Origin: Cepaea nemoralis
Taxonomy: Eukaryota; Mollusca; Gastropoda; Stylommatophora; Helicidae
Assembly: GCA_014155875.1 (NCBI GenBank)
Contig: JACEFZ010006280.1
Location: 278,501 to 342,500 of the forward strand
Direction: 5' to 3'
Length of the DNA stretch: 64,000 bases
The position numbers and the translations under genes were made by a program. Positions 10,707 through 20,281 of this stretch are shown piece after piece. Below the pieces are notes generated by a model that was not told the origin of the DNA, searched no databases, and saw only the letters and a program-made list of their open reading frames with translations. The stretch's first letter is position 1; each line of letters starts with the position of its first letter.

Positions 10707-10790
10707 AAACATCAAACCATTTGCCACGGCCCTTTAGGTCTACGGTCAATTCCCAGTCCCTCGCACCATCGCGACTTGTTGTTGCAGTCG
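10707..10790 (-). mobile_element. Scrap of R2/HERO-like element
   Basis: The reverse complement of this stretch matches 9947-10015 (ACCTAAAGAGCCGTGGCAAA on the plus strand there): the GARDWELAVDLKSRGKWFD coding segment. It is the third trace of this family in the window and ends in a perfect 12-bp inverted repeat at the joint with the next LINE. Confidence 0.6.
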
Positions 10791-11359
10791 CTCGACACCA
10801 AGCGACTGCAACAGCTATAGTGGTATCTCACTTCTGTGTATTGTTGGAAAAGTATTTGCCAGAATTGTTCTGCGCAGACTTCAAGTCCTAGGAGATCAAG
10901 TCTACCACGAATCACAGTGTGGCTTTCGACAGAACCGGTCTACCACTGATATGATATTCTCATTGCGACAAATGCAAGAAAAATGCCGTGAACAGAATCA
11001 ACCACTATATATTGCCTTCATCGACCTCACCAAGGCATCTGATTTGGTCAGTCGGGAGGGTCTGTTCAAGGCACTAAATAAGATTGGCTGCCCACCAACT
11101 CTTCTGTCCGTTGTGGAATCGTTCCACACAGGCATAAAGGGTATAATAAAGTTTGATGGTGCAACTTCTGAAGAGTTTGCAATCAAGAGTGGAGTTAAAC
11201 AAGGTTGTGTACTAGCTCCCACCCTCTTTGGAATATACTTCTCACTTCTACTGAAATATGCCTTTCGTTACCAGGATGGTGGTATATACATTCACTCACG
11301 CTCAGATAGCGGCCTCTGCAATGCTCAGAGATTGAAGGCCAAGACCAAATTTTTGAGGG

Positions 11360-11981
11360 TGTCACGGAAAAAATGCAGTTTAGTGATTCCTTGATAACTT
11401 ACATATTAAAATACAAGGAAGGAGGAGGGTTAACCATTGTGTGCGTCATTCTGAGAGGAGGAATAAAATTAACGATCATTGACCTACGAATATAAAAATA
11501 GGATACAGGTGTTCGCCGAGTTCATTGCTTGACAATCGGAGCGTACGGACAGGGGACCCGGAGGAAGATCGCGTTGTGGGAAAATGAACGGAGAAACGAT
11601 CAACGGGTTAGGACGCTTTGCAGTATTCGCGTACGGGGAAACATCGACCCGGACAAACACGGGAGACGGTGATCAGAGAATAGATCTCTTTGAAGTGCGA
11701 CGGGTGACAACGGAGAGAAACGAACAACTAACCACTACGTGATTTCACCGCTTTTTGATGTGCAGGGTACGTCAAGAGACGAGGGTTGAGGATGGTAGAT
11801 CAAACAATCAACGAAGGATTAGACACTGAGTATAAATTGGTAGAAAAGTGGTTTTGTATTTAGTGTGCTACCAAACTGGACGGAAAGATGGATTTATGTG
11901 TCCCGTAATGAAAAGAAATATCCTCCCTTACAATGGGATAGAGTGCTTATGTGCGGATAAATTTCGATTCGGGGACTTACA

Positions 11982-12063
<82 letters not shown>

Positions 12064-13162
12064 AAACTAATATTAGAGTATAGTTTTAGCATAGGAAAAT
12101 AGATGTGTGTGCATAGCGTTTACCATTGCTTTCTATTAGTGAATAGTTTAGACTTTGGTGAATTCATATGTCTTATGTGGGTGTTTACTTCGGAAGCCTT
12201 GTCATTATGGCTGGAGAAGGACACTTGCATAAGTAGTATTAAGTGGCAGACGCTTATCACTGGATCTGTTATACTTTTCACAGGTTCCAACTCCTATCCG
12301 GATATATCAGAGAAGATAGACACATACTTCTTGTGTACCGGAAAAGCTTGGTTGAAAAAACTCAAGGCATTTCATTTGTGAGGAGAGCAAATACCTCAAT
12401 AAACCAAGGAACAACCTAGACAAGGTCTAATACGAAATAAACATACCTTTAAGGGAACGTTGAAGAGGAAGAAACGAATAAATAGATAACCAAAGTAATA
12501 CTGGAAAAAGAAAGAGAAGTTTTCACGAAAGCAAAGCAAAATAAAACTACATACGTCTTGTACGCATAGTTAGGAAACAATAGACAAGTCAAAACATTGC
12601 TACTCATAGAGACAATATGCTGAACTGTGGTGATGTGGGTTTTTTTCAATGTTGGATAAGTATTTTCATGAAACAGACTCGGGCGAAGTCATAAACTTAC
12701 TGGACTATTATTACTGTACAGTGATCCAGTGGCGAACAGTTTTGTTTCATTCAATAACGGATTTACCGTCAGACTCAAACATACGGATCATCCAGGGTGA
12801 GACCTTTCCTGTTTGATGTGCTGTCCTGTGGTTTTGCATAATGAGTGGGGGAGATGTGACACCGCTGCTAGACATTACAAGTTCAGTCCTGCACCAACAA
12901 TAGAATACACTATCAACTACGCTTACACAGTCCATACACACACCAGACATCGTTTTTATTAATAAATCTTTTATTTATCGTTGAAAGGAACTGTTGTCGG
13001 AGTATGTGTTGAGGGAATAACAGAGAGAGTGAAAGAAATAGATATATGGAAGGGAAGACAAAAGAGAGGAGTGTAGACAGAAGTCAGTCAATAATCCAAA
13101 CAGATAATAAGTTTGAAGATGTGCTTGTTGATTCCACATTCCTCCTGGGAAAACAAGCGACA
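11360..13162 (+). mobile_element. LTR-like element A (TG...CA) with 5-bp target duplication GAGGG
   Basis: Begins TGTCACGG and ends AAGCGACA, and is flanked on both sides by GAGGG. Removing it rejoins the surrounding LINE coding frame exactly. It has no gag, pol or env-like reading frame, so I read it as a solo LTR or a non-coding LTR derivative. The size (1.8 kb) includes a 70-base TA tract (11989-12058). A TATA-like ATATAAAAATAG lies near 11490 and AATAAA near 12961 on the plus strand, but AATAAA also occurs on the other strand in copy B, so its orientation is uncertain. Copy B is at 20282-21696, inverted. Confidence 0.7.
11989..12058. repeat. (TA)n microsatellite inside LTR-like element A
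   Basis: About 35 perfect TA units. Copy B has only a short TATATATAT at the corresponding place, so the tract grew after the two copies separated or shrank in B. Confidence 0.95.
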
Positions 13163-14244
13163 GAGGGTACTAATCAGAGAGTTGCTTTTTGCAGATGATG
13201 CTGCAGTTACGACCCACTCTGGGGAAGAATTGCAATGTCTACTATCTGCATTCACCAATGCTTGTTCTGAATTTGGTTTAACAGTTAGCAAAAAAGAAAA
13301 CACAGATTATGTCACAAGGTGCACATGGGGTACCATAAATCTTTATTGACGACGCCGAACTAGAGATGGTAGCATTTTACATATCTAGGATCAGTAGTAA
13401 ATAGCACATTATCTCTAGATTAGGAAATCAACATTCGGATTGGCAAGGAAGCAACAACAATGAACAGGTTAAGAAAAAGAGTCTGGGAGAACAGGGAGCT
13501 TACTGCCAAAACAAAAGTTCTTGTCTATCAAGCCTGTGACCTTAGAACTCTTCTTTATGGCAGTGAAACCTGGACAACTTACTCACACCAAGAGAAACGT
13601 TTAAACAGCTTTCATATGCGGTGTCTGCGAAGAATTCTTGGTATTAAGTGGCAAGACAAATCACAAATACTGAAGTATTGGAAAGATCAGGTTGTGTGAC
13701 AGTTTATTCCATGCTCAGTCTTCGAAGACTTAGATATATAGGACATCTTAGGAGGATGGATGATGGTAGAATACCAAAGGACATCTTTGTTGGTGAATTA
13801 CAGATGGGTAAGAGATCTCAGGGTCGGCCTCTACTACGATACAAAGATGTATGTAAGCGGGACATGATTGATACAGGCATTGATAATGCACACCTGGGAG
13901 CAAGTCGCCGCTGAACGTGTTGCATGGAGGGCAAACATCAGAAATGGAATAAAAACAAAGGAGAAAATTAGTGCAGGTAAGTCACACACCGAGCGTATGA
14001 GACGCAAGATGGTGCATGATGGTGGAAATGACCACGTGTTAACATGCACCCACTGTGAACGGACAATTACAGCGCAAATTGGCCTTATCAGTCACATTCG
14101 CTACCAAAAAAGGTAAAAGGCACCATAGGTAAAAGTTATTTTGCTTTTTTAAAGCACAAACTATCGTCTGTCAAGACGGCAAGGTGCCAATGAATCGACC
14201 GTAGGTCGCACCCAGACTGGGCGCAATTTAACAATCTAAGGTGG

Positions 14245-14549
14245 CCAAAATATTTCACTTGCCTTTTTGTCATTTCTTTAATCAACTCTCTCATAAATCC
14301 CAGTTTCTCTAGAACCTCTACATTTGAATGCCCCCCACCCCACGAAATACGACATAGTCTTCTGTATATCCACATCTCCAGGGCCTCTATTCGACTTTCT
14401 AATTGTTTGTTTAATATCCAGGCTTCCACACCATACAATAGTGTTGAATATACATAACATTTGACAATTCTCATATATAACGCGTGTGGTATGAAGCTAT
14501 CAGCAAACTGAATTATCTGTGCCAGATTTAACAATCTATCTCGCTCCAC
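14245..14549 (-). mobile_element. LINE fragment, RT thumb and C-terminus
   Basis: Minus-strand peptide with RIVKCYVYSTLLYGVEAWIL, ALEMWIYRRLCRISW, then MTKRQVKYFGHL. This is the post-RT region of an RTE/jockey-type ORF2 of a family not otherwise seen here. Its reading frame runs on into the antisense 3' UTR of the FADD LINE, which is accidental. About 100 codons, no catalytic motif retained. Confidence 0.6.
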
Positions 14550-14782
14550 TCAATATTTTCTTTACCAGCACAAAGTAATTAAACAAGAAGATGCCTGAAA
14601 GGAATGCACCTAAACCAAACAGGATATATCAACAGACTGGAGCAAATGGAAGTTTAGTGCATGGAGAACATGCTTGTTTTACCCCATAGACTTTAGGCTG
14701 AATATTCCTAAAATGTAAATTGAATAAGGAACGATGTCAGTGGGGATTCCTTCAGTTCGTTATATTAATGCATATTCTAGAA

Positions 14783-15233
14783 CAGTGGCTCTCAACCTTT
14801 TTTGGCCCGTGCTCCCAATACCATATTTTTAGAACGTCATTCCAAAATTTTCGTATTTCCTACATAAAAACTTGGCCCGTGCCCCCCTTCATCATATTTT
14901 CAGAACGTCATTCCCCCCTTTGGTATTTCCTAATTAAAAATTCCCCCTCCCTTTTACACAGTATACGTAATAATGGAAGCTAAATTTAATAGCACATACT
15001 AAAACAAGCTTAGACGTCCACATAAAACGTGATTTGTGGGTCTACTTACTTTATAAAATGAAATTTAGAAGGGTGAGACGTACAGAACCGTAAAGTATGA
15101 AAGGAAAAACAATAGCAAGTAAACGGTTCTTGTATTAACGCTATCTTTAAATAATCTTCATTCCCCCCCCCCCCCTGGAAACCCTAAAATTCGCCCACGG
15201 GAGGGGGGATTCCCCACAGGTTGAGAACCACTG
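14783..15233. mobile_element. Non-autonomous hAT element with 8-bp target duplication
   Basis: 451 bases with terminal inverted repeats CAGTGGCTCTCAACCT / AGGTTGAGAACCACTG, flanked by TTCTAGAA at 14775-14782 and 15234-15241. Terminal CAGTGGTTCTCAACC-type repeats plus 8-bp duplications are diagnostic of hAT transposons. The inside is AT-rich with C runs and no open frame, so it depended on a transposase in trans. The duplication is itself a palindrome and is perfect, consistent with fairly recent arrival. Confidence 0.9.
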
Positions 15234-15488
15234 TTCTAGAATATGTGTTAGTTGAAATTAAGCTCTGTGCCAGCAAACGCTGGTTGTGTATTTCAGTTTA
15301 GGATTGACATATATGACTTCCTAGACCAAGGTAATATATACTTGTAATTAACATCAGTAATTGATAGGACTATCTGGGAGAGATCTGAACTATTCATTAC
15401 TTCCCTTTCGTCTTATGAAATGCATTTTTCCATAGGGATAACTATCAATGTATCGAATTAATGACAGTCTATAATCTATATTCTGTCT

Positions 15489-15730
15489 GCCGGCTTCGTG
15501 GCTTAGAGGTTATGACTTTTCTCCGTAATCTCGTATACTCTCGTCGGTAACGTGATGACGGTGAGAATCAGCAGTGGTTCGAATCGCATCGGTAACTTAC
15601 GTGTATGTGAGCCGGCCGCACAGAAAACAATGGCAAACTACTGAGCGTAATCTTGCCAAGAAATCAACATACAGCTGAAAGATGCTGGTGTTGACAGCGA
15701 TGTCCTGTAAAGGATATGCAAAAAAAAAAT
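15489..15730 (+). mobile_element. tRNA-headed SINE (SINE-1)
   Basis: Head GCCGGCTTCGTGGCTTAGAGG (box-A-like TGGCTTAGAGG) and box-B-like GTGGTTCGAATCGC about 100 bases on. The body ends GATGTCCTGTAAAGGATATG followed by an A-run and ATAT. The body stem is damaged here (GCACAG against CTGAGC). Clear full-length copy. Confidence 0.85.
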
Positions 15731-16204
15731 ATATATATTATGTCTAGTGAAGTATTCATTCACTTTATTATCTCCCTTCGCTTATTCTACACTTGGTGAA
15801 ATCACTTCCCATGAGATGTTTATTATTTCCTTCTAATCTCTTTTGTGTATAATACATATGCTTAATAAATATATTATTATGCTACTTATATGAGAGGCAT
15901 CAGCAGAACTTTGTATGAATGTCATCATTATCTAGACGCGCCCAGTTTAATAGGTGACTGGGCATCTGCATATTAAGGGTGATTGAGAGACTCATTGCAT
16001 GAATATGATGGTGCATGATTGTTAGAAATGAGATGTTTGCTACATCTGCCAATATATCAATATCATATACATATATGTGTGTATATTCATCGCATATCAT
16101 TGGACCGGAATAGAGGATAGAAAAAGATTCAAGGGCCGATGATGTATGGATTTAGTGTGCGCCTTTGACCGACAACACGCAGCATACAGGGATCTGGCTA
16201 ACCT

Positions 16205-16745
16205 TCACATGAAAAGTAATCCATCCATCACATGCCATGCCGATAAGGGTGGACGGTCATGTTCTGCCATCTCACTCGATCACCAGAGTCGTGGATCAGC
16301 TCAGTGTTCCTAGTCTCGGACCATGCCACTGTGGCCAATCCATCCAGGTATTTATTTTCTCGGTCTTCCCCTTGGTCTCTTCCCTTCGATCTTGCCAGTG
16401 TCACCAAGTTCTCCAAGTCATTTCTTCTCATAACATGCCCAAAACATTTTGACTAGTCTACGTCTAATGATCTCTAATCAGTTTAGATCTTCATTTGTTT
16501 CTTGAAGGACTTGTTCATTGGTTTTTCTGTCTGTCCATGGTATTCTTTGCATTTTCCTCAGAAGCCACATTTCCACAGCCATCAGATGTTTCTCAGCTTG
16601 GCTGCTTATTGTCCACGCTTCACATCCATATAAAAGTGTAGATTCTATGTAACACTTCAAGGCTCTTTTTCTCGTTTCAATTGATATCTTCTTATTGGTC
16701 AGAATGTTTTTCATCTTGCAAAAGGCTACCTTCGCAATGGCAATA
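16205..16745 (-). mobile_element. RTE-like LINE 3' end
   Basis: On the minus strand: KNILTNKKISIETRKRALKC, LLYGCEAWTISSQAEKHL, LRKMQRIPWTDRKTNEQVL, then in a second frame RRNDLENLVTLARSKG. It runs to the GGCATGGCATGTGAT terminus with a (GATG) tail. It starts at a codon following the YADD region, so only the thumb and C-terminus survive, with one frameshift near 16450. Confidence 0.75.
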
Positions 16746-17635
16746 CAGTACCCAAATTCCTGATGAGGGTGGGGTACATGGTTGTTGTTCTTTTATTTCG
16801 AACAGGTGGTGGTTTTATTTGTGATTATACGGGGTGCATACGTTATTCCAAATAGTGAAGTCACCAGTGAAGGCTGATGGATCTCAAATTTCTACCGTAG
16901 TGAAGAGTGAAGACCTTTTATCAGTCCTGGCTGCTCAGACTCAACTGTACCTCCCAAGCCTTGTTAGAAAACTGAGTACCACAACTTAAAAACAACCCAT
17001 CAATCGCCAAAATGCTTCCAAGGAAGAGACAATCACTAAAAACTATCAGATTTACTAGGCCAGAACCTGGATGTGCGTTACAACGGAGTACTACAAATAC
17101 TGACAAGTAACATTTATAGTGTTAACATGTGTGTTATTTCTGGATGCCCATTGTGCATATCATCCAAATCATCCATTATAATCTGTTAAATTTACGAAAA
17201 ATTCTTTCGCATAGTTATGTGTGTGGAACTGTGTTAAACAGTAGTGTGATAGTGCTATAACGCTATCTGGTGGCTGCAGAACAGGAGAGCCGTGTGGCAG
17301 GGATACTACTTGTCTTCAGTCCTACAAGAGTGAGCATCCTCCTCTCTGCAGTCAGTGCCTTTCCTTTGCTCTCTTGGCCTTCTACTAGAAAACCTTACCT
17401 GATACCATAGTGGAATCATGCCAGAGTTGTCTGATACAGTTAACTAAGGAGTCTTGCGAGCCATTTATGGTTTTCAATTAGTAGTCAGCAACCACTGTTT
17501 GGGAATACCTATTTCCTAACTCAACTTATACACCACAACGCGTTGTTGATCTCTCTAGATGTTAATACTGATTTCATGCTGTTGAAAGCATTTTGGCCAT
17601 TCCTAGGAAGAAGACATATAATTATTATCATCAAT
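16746..17635. other. Unassigned DNA
   Basis: No recognised element or convincing exon. Short open stretches occur on both strands without splice context. Confidence 0.35.
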
Positions 17636-17639
17636 ATGG

Positions 17640-17770
17640 GATCAGTAGTAGTGTAGTGTGTAGACCACTTGCCTGTTGGCCCGGTGGTCATGTATTTGAA
17701 TCTCCTTCAAAGCAGATATTTTAACAGGTTGAACAAGTCTAAATGGGTACCAGGATATGTCCTGTTCAGT
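17640..17770 (+). mobile_element. SINE-like tRNA-derived repeat (family SINE-3)
   Basis: AGTGTGTAGACCACTTGCCT then GGCCCGGTGGTCATGTATTTG resembles the head at 41232-41420 (AGCACGCTTGCCTATCGGCC, GTGTTCGGATCTC). The spacing of box-A- and box-B-like blocks is tRNA-like. A 60-base imperfect tandem duplication (GGTTTTACATCATCATCAC..) follows. The boundaries are soft. Confidence 0.35.
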
Positions 17771-17929
17771 AAAGGTTTTACATCATCATCACAAGTAAGA
17801 CCAGAATACTCAAACAGAACACAAATGTAGTTAGAAAGGTTTTACATCATCATGACAAGTAACACCAGAATAATCACACAATAGAGCAGTATTCCTTTTG
17901 TTAATGTGCCTTCTAATCTGTTAAATCCT

Positions 17930-18543
17930 GTGTGTTGCCGGGGCCCATAAGGGAAGCAAAGAATAGCAACACTGTAGCCTACCACGCATGTCGTAAGAGG
18001 CGACTAAGGAGGCTTGATGGTTCCGTCGCCCTGCTACTGAGTGAGTGCATGGCGCGACACTGTGAGCTGTGAGTTTCGTGTGAAATGCTTTTGAATCTGC
18101 CCGAGGTTTTTTGGAACGTGACTGCGTGTTCGGAGCGATGGCAGCTGGCTATGTCCCAGAGTTGACCGGATTTTTGCCTTATGCAGAAATGCGTGGTTGC
18201 TGGGCTTCTGGTTGACTGCCACTGCCATCGACGATAAATTGTATTTTCGTGGACTGTGTGGGTGAACATCTAGGAAACATCCAGATGGGAAAATGACTGC
18301 CGATTCCATCAGAGATAAACTGGATGTTTCGTGGGGGACTATTGTGTTGACATTCTGGCGGCGGCATTATGCACAGTGTATCTGTGCGGGCTGTTGTTTT
18401 TCGAGACTCCTGTCTTTTCCACTTTTCACATTGGGCAGTGGGGAGCGTTTTGTGTGATATTCACTGGCACAGGAACGGAGCATAATGGGGATGACCCATT
18501 GCTGTGAAGTTGGAACCGCGACTAACTAACTAACTAACTAATC
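17930..18543 (+). mobile_element. LINE 3' UTR-like fragment with (CTAA)n tail
   Basis: Contains the block CGCATGTCGTAAGAGGCGAC, then about 400 bases of non-coding DNA, and ends CCGCGACTAACTAACTAACT. The terminal CACTGGCACAGGAACGGAGC..TGTGAAGTTGG resembles the short ends at 30-125, 18621-18800 and 27402-27501. I infer a truncated LINE of the same group with a longer 3' UTR retained. No ORF survives. Confidence 0.5.
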
Positions 18544-18620
18544 TGTTTTGTTTTGCACTTTTTGGTATTTTTGTTATGTATGTTTCGGTTTTATGTTTTG
18601 TGCAAGTTTTAGTATCCGTT

Positions 18621-18800
18621 AACTATGGAAAATAAAAATAATTATCGCTGAAGCAACGAGTACCTGCTTTGTGTTCGATACCTTTGACAACAGCCAGCGG
18701 GAAGAAAATGACTCTTCGCTGGCTGTTGAATGAGGGGACGGAGTACTATGGGAATTTCCTGAGTGCAGTCATGTCGGTTCTTAACTCAACTCAACTCACC
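18621..18800 (+). mobile_element. Short LINE 3'-end insertion with 13-bp target duplication
   Basis: 180 bases bounded by TTTAGTATCCGTT at 18608-18620 and 18801-18813. It ends in (CTCAA)n. Inside is a perfect 12-bp stem, CAACAGCCAGCG (18688-18699) with CGCTGGCTGTTG (18717-18728), followed by the common end GGGGACGGAG..TATGGGAAT. The stem sits where LINE reverse transcriptases often recognise their RNA. Confidence 0.8.
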
Positions 18801-18813
18801 TTTAGTATCCGTT

Positions 18814-19480
18814 GTAATGTTTTATTTTATTCCACTCTATACATAACATTTTCATTGTTTCCCATAGCTGTCCTGGTGCCATCATTCTTGGCCTGTTCCT
18901 ATAGTTAACAAAGTGTGAAGGGCAATCTTACATGCAATGAGGAGTATTGGTGTATGACGCAGACCCCATATTTATATACATCCATCGGCACTCAATGTGT
19001 TATGTGGGTAGTATCACACCAGCTCCCTTTTTTCTACTTTCGCCCTTCATCCCCCATTGGGACACAGACTCTCAAACAACTAACTCCACCCTATCCTATC
19101 GGTAACTATCCAATACATCTTCGTTCTTGTCCCTTCCATGTTATTCATTTCTAACTATACTTTACTTATCCATGTGCTTTTGTGTCTTCCCCTGTTTATT
19201 TTACCCTGTGATTCTAAACAAAGACCTTTCTAGTGATAGAATTGTATTGTTGTCTCTGGGTGTGTCCTACCCAATGCCAGTCTTTACTTCACCTCTGGGC
19301 TCTCTGGTACTTGCCTAGTTCCGGCCGCCTCACTTATGATTACTTTGCTGATCTGTGAGAGGAAACTGGCGCTCTTATGGAGATGTCCGTGTACGATGAA
19401 GGCGATAATTTACAAGACACAAACAAAACAAACATTCTACAGACACTACACTACAAACATTCTACATTAACATGACATTT
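18814..19480. other. Unassigned DNA
   Basis: No recognised repeat. Some open codons on the plus strand around 18915-19318 lack splice or start context. Confidence 0.3.
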
Positions 19481-19745
19481 GATGAGCATATTAGAGACAT
19501 TAGACGTAGACAGTCAAAATTTATTTGGGCATGTTATGAGAAGAAATGAATTGGAGAACTTGGTGACAACTGGCAAGATGGAAGGGAACAGACTAAGGGG
19601 AAGACCGAGAAGCAAATACCTGGATGGCCTGGCCACGTGGCATGGTCGAGACAGAAACACGGAGCTGATCCACGACTTTAGTGATCGCGTGAGATGGTGA
19701 AACAGGACCACGCATGTTTGTCGGCATAATACATGATGATGATGA
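19481..19745 (+). mobile_element. RTE-like LINE 3' end with (GAT)n tail
   Basis: Last 75 codons of ORF2 (FGHVMRRNELENLVTTGKME, GRPRSKYLDGLATWHGRDRN, ELIHDFSDRVRW), then the terminus ending CATAATACATGATGATGATG. A strongly 5'-truncated copy. Confidence 0.8.
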
Positions 19746-19883
19746 TGAATTACTTAACACAGCAAGGCAGAATGTCGGACATTGTTTGTTATTGCACGTC
19801 TGAGACACTGCCAGCCTGGTCCACGACACATGTCTGTCTAGAAGTGGAGTTTATTTACTGCATGGGGTCGTCTCTGCCTGCAC

Positions 19884-20060
19884 AGATCCGATTCAGGAGC
19901 AGCTCTAAGTACGACATTGAACCCAGCTCTTTCCGACACAAGTCCAGCCCTAGCCGCTCCGCCGCCACAGATTTAAGAAGGAAGATGGTGTTTGTACTAC
20001 ATGAAGAAATTAAAACGTCACCCTCTGTTGTCGTCCTGGAGGAGATCTCGGACATGGGCA
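19884..20060 (+). CDS. Possible host exon, function unknown
   Basis: An open segment between an acceptor-like CTGCCTGCACAG and a donor-like GGGCAG|GTATGG. Translation contains SSFRHKSSPSRSAATDLRRK and FVLHEEIKTSPSVVVLEE. It lies in DNA with no repeat match elsewhere in the window. The minus strand is also open across it and has its own donor-like GCA|GTAAAT, so the strand is not settled. I do not recognise a domain. Confidence 0.25.
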
Positions 20061-20281
20061 GGTATGGCCGCCTGTTTTGTCTCTCATTGTGTGTGTGTCA
20101 TGTTGTAGCGTTTTGATCTTGTTCTTCATTTGTTAAAGTTATACACTTAACTGTATGTCATTCACGTTGTAATGTTTCGATCTTGTGCTTCTACTGTTGA
20201 AGTAAGCAAGACATATAGTGGAAAAAACTACTCCAGGGAACAAGTAAGGAAAGATACCTCTGATCATCAGAAGTGCCCCCC

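Larger units (their letters stand above)
10793..14195 (+). mobile_element. FADD-family LINE, 5' truncated, split by an LTR-like element
   Basis: The RT part lies at 10793-11354: FRQNRSTTDMIFSLRQM, motif A YIAFIDLTKASDLV, KSGVKQGCVLAPTLFGIYFS, YIHSRSDSGL. The open frame stops inside AKTKFL, and the same protein resumes after the insertion at 13163 as RVLIRELLFADDAAVTTHS. It continues with VLVYQACDLRTLLYGSETWT, RCLRRILGIKWQDK and LRRMDDGRIPKDIF, and ends in a C2H2 finger (CTHCERTI..SHIRYQK). Two frameshifts (about 13335 and 13665) break the downstream part. The 3' UTR holds a small conserved hairpin and ends about 14192. Confidence 0.8.

Noticed and set aside
12103..12381. 92-codon open frame with an internal acceptor-like TTTTCACAG.
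   Set aside because: Inside LTR-like element A, two frames are open, and no equivalent is kept in element B.
14136..14549. Single 137-residue protein on the minus strand.
   Set aside because: Its last third is antisense FADD LINE 3' UTR; only the first part is LINE protein.
15489..15600. tRNA gene at SINE heads.
   Set aside because: A and B boxes are present, but no cloverleaf can be closed and the unit continues into the SINE body with a retro-tail.
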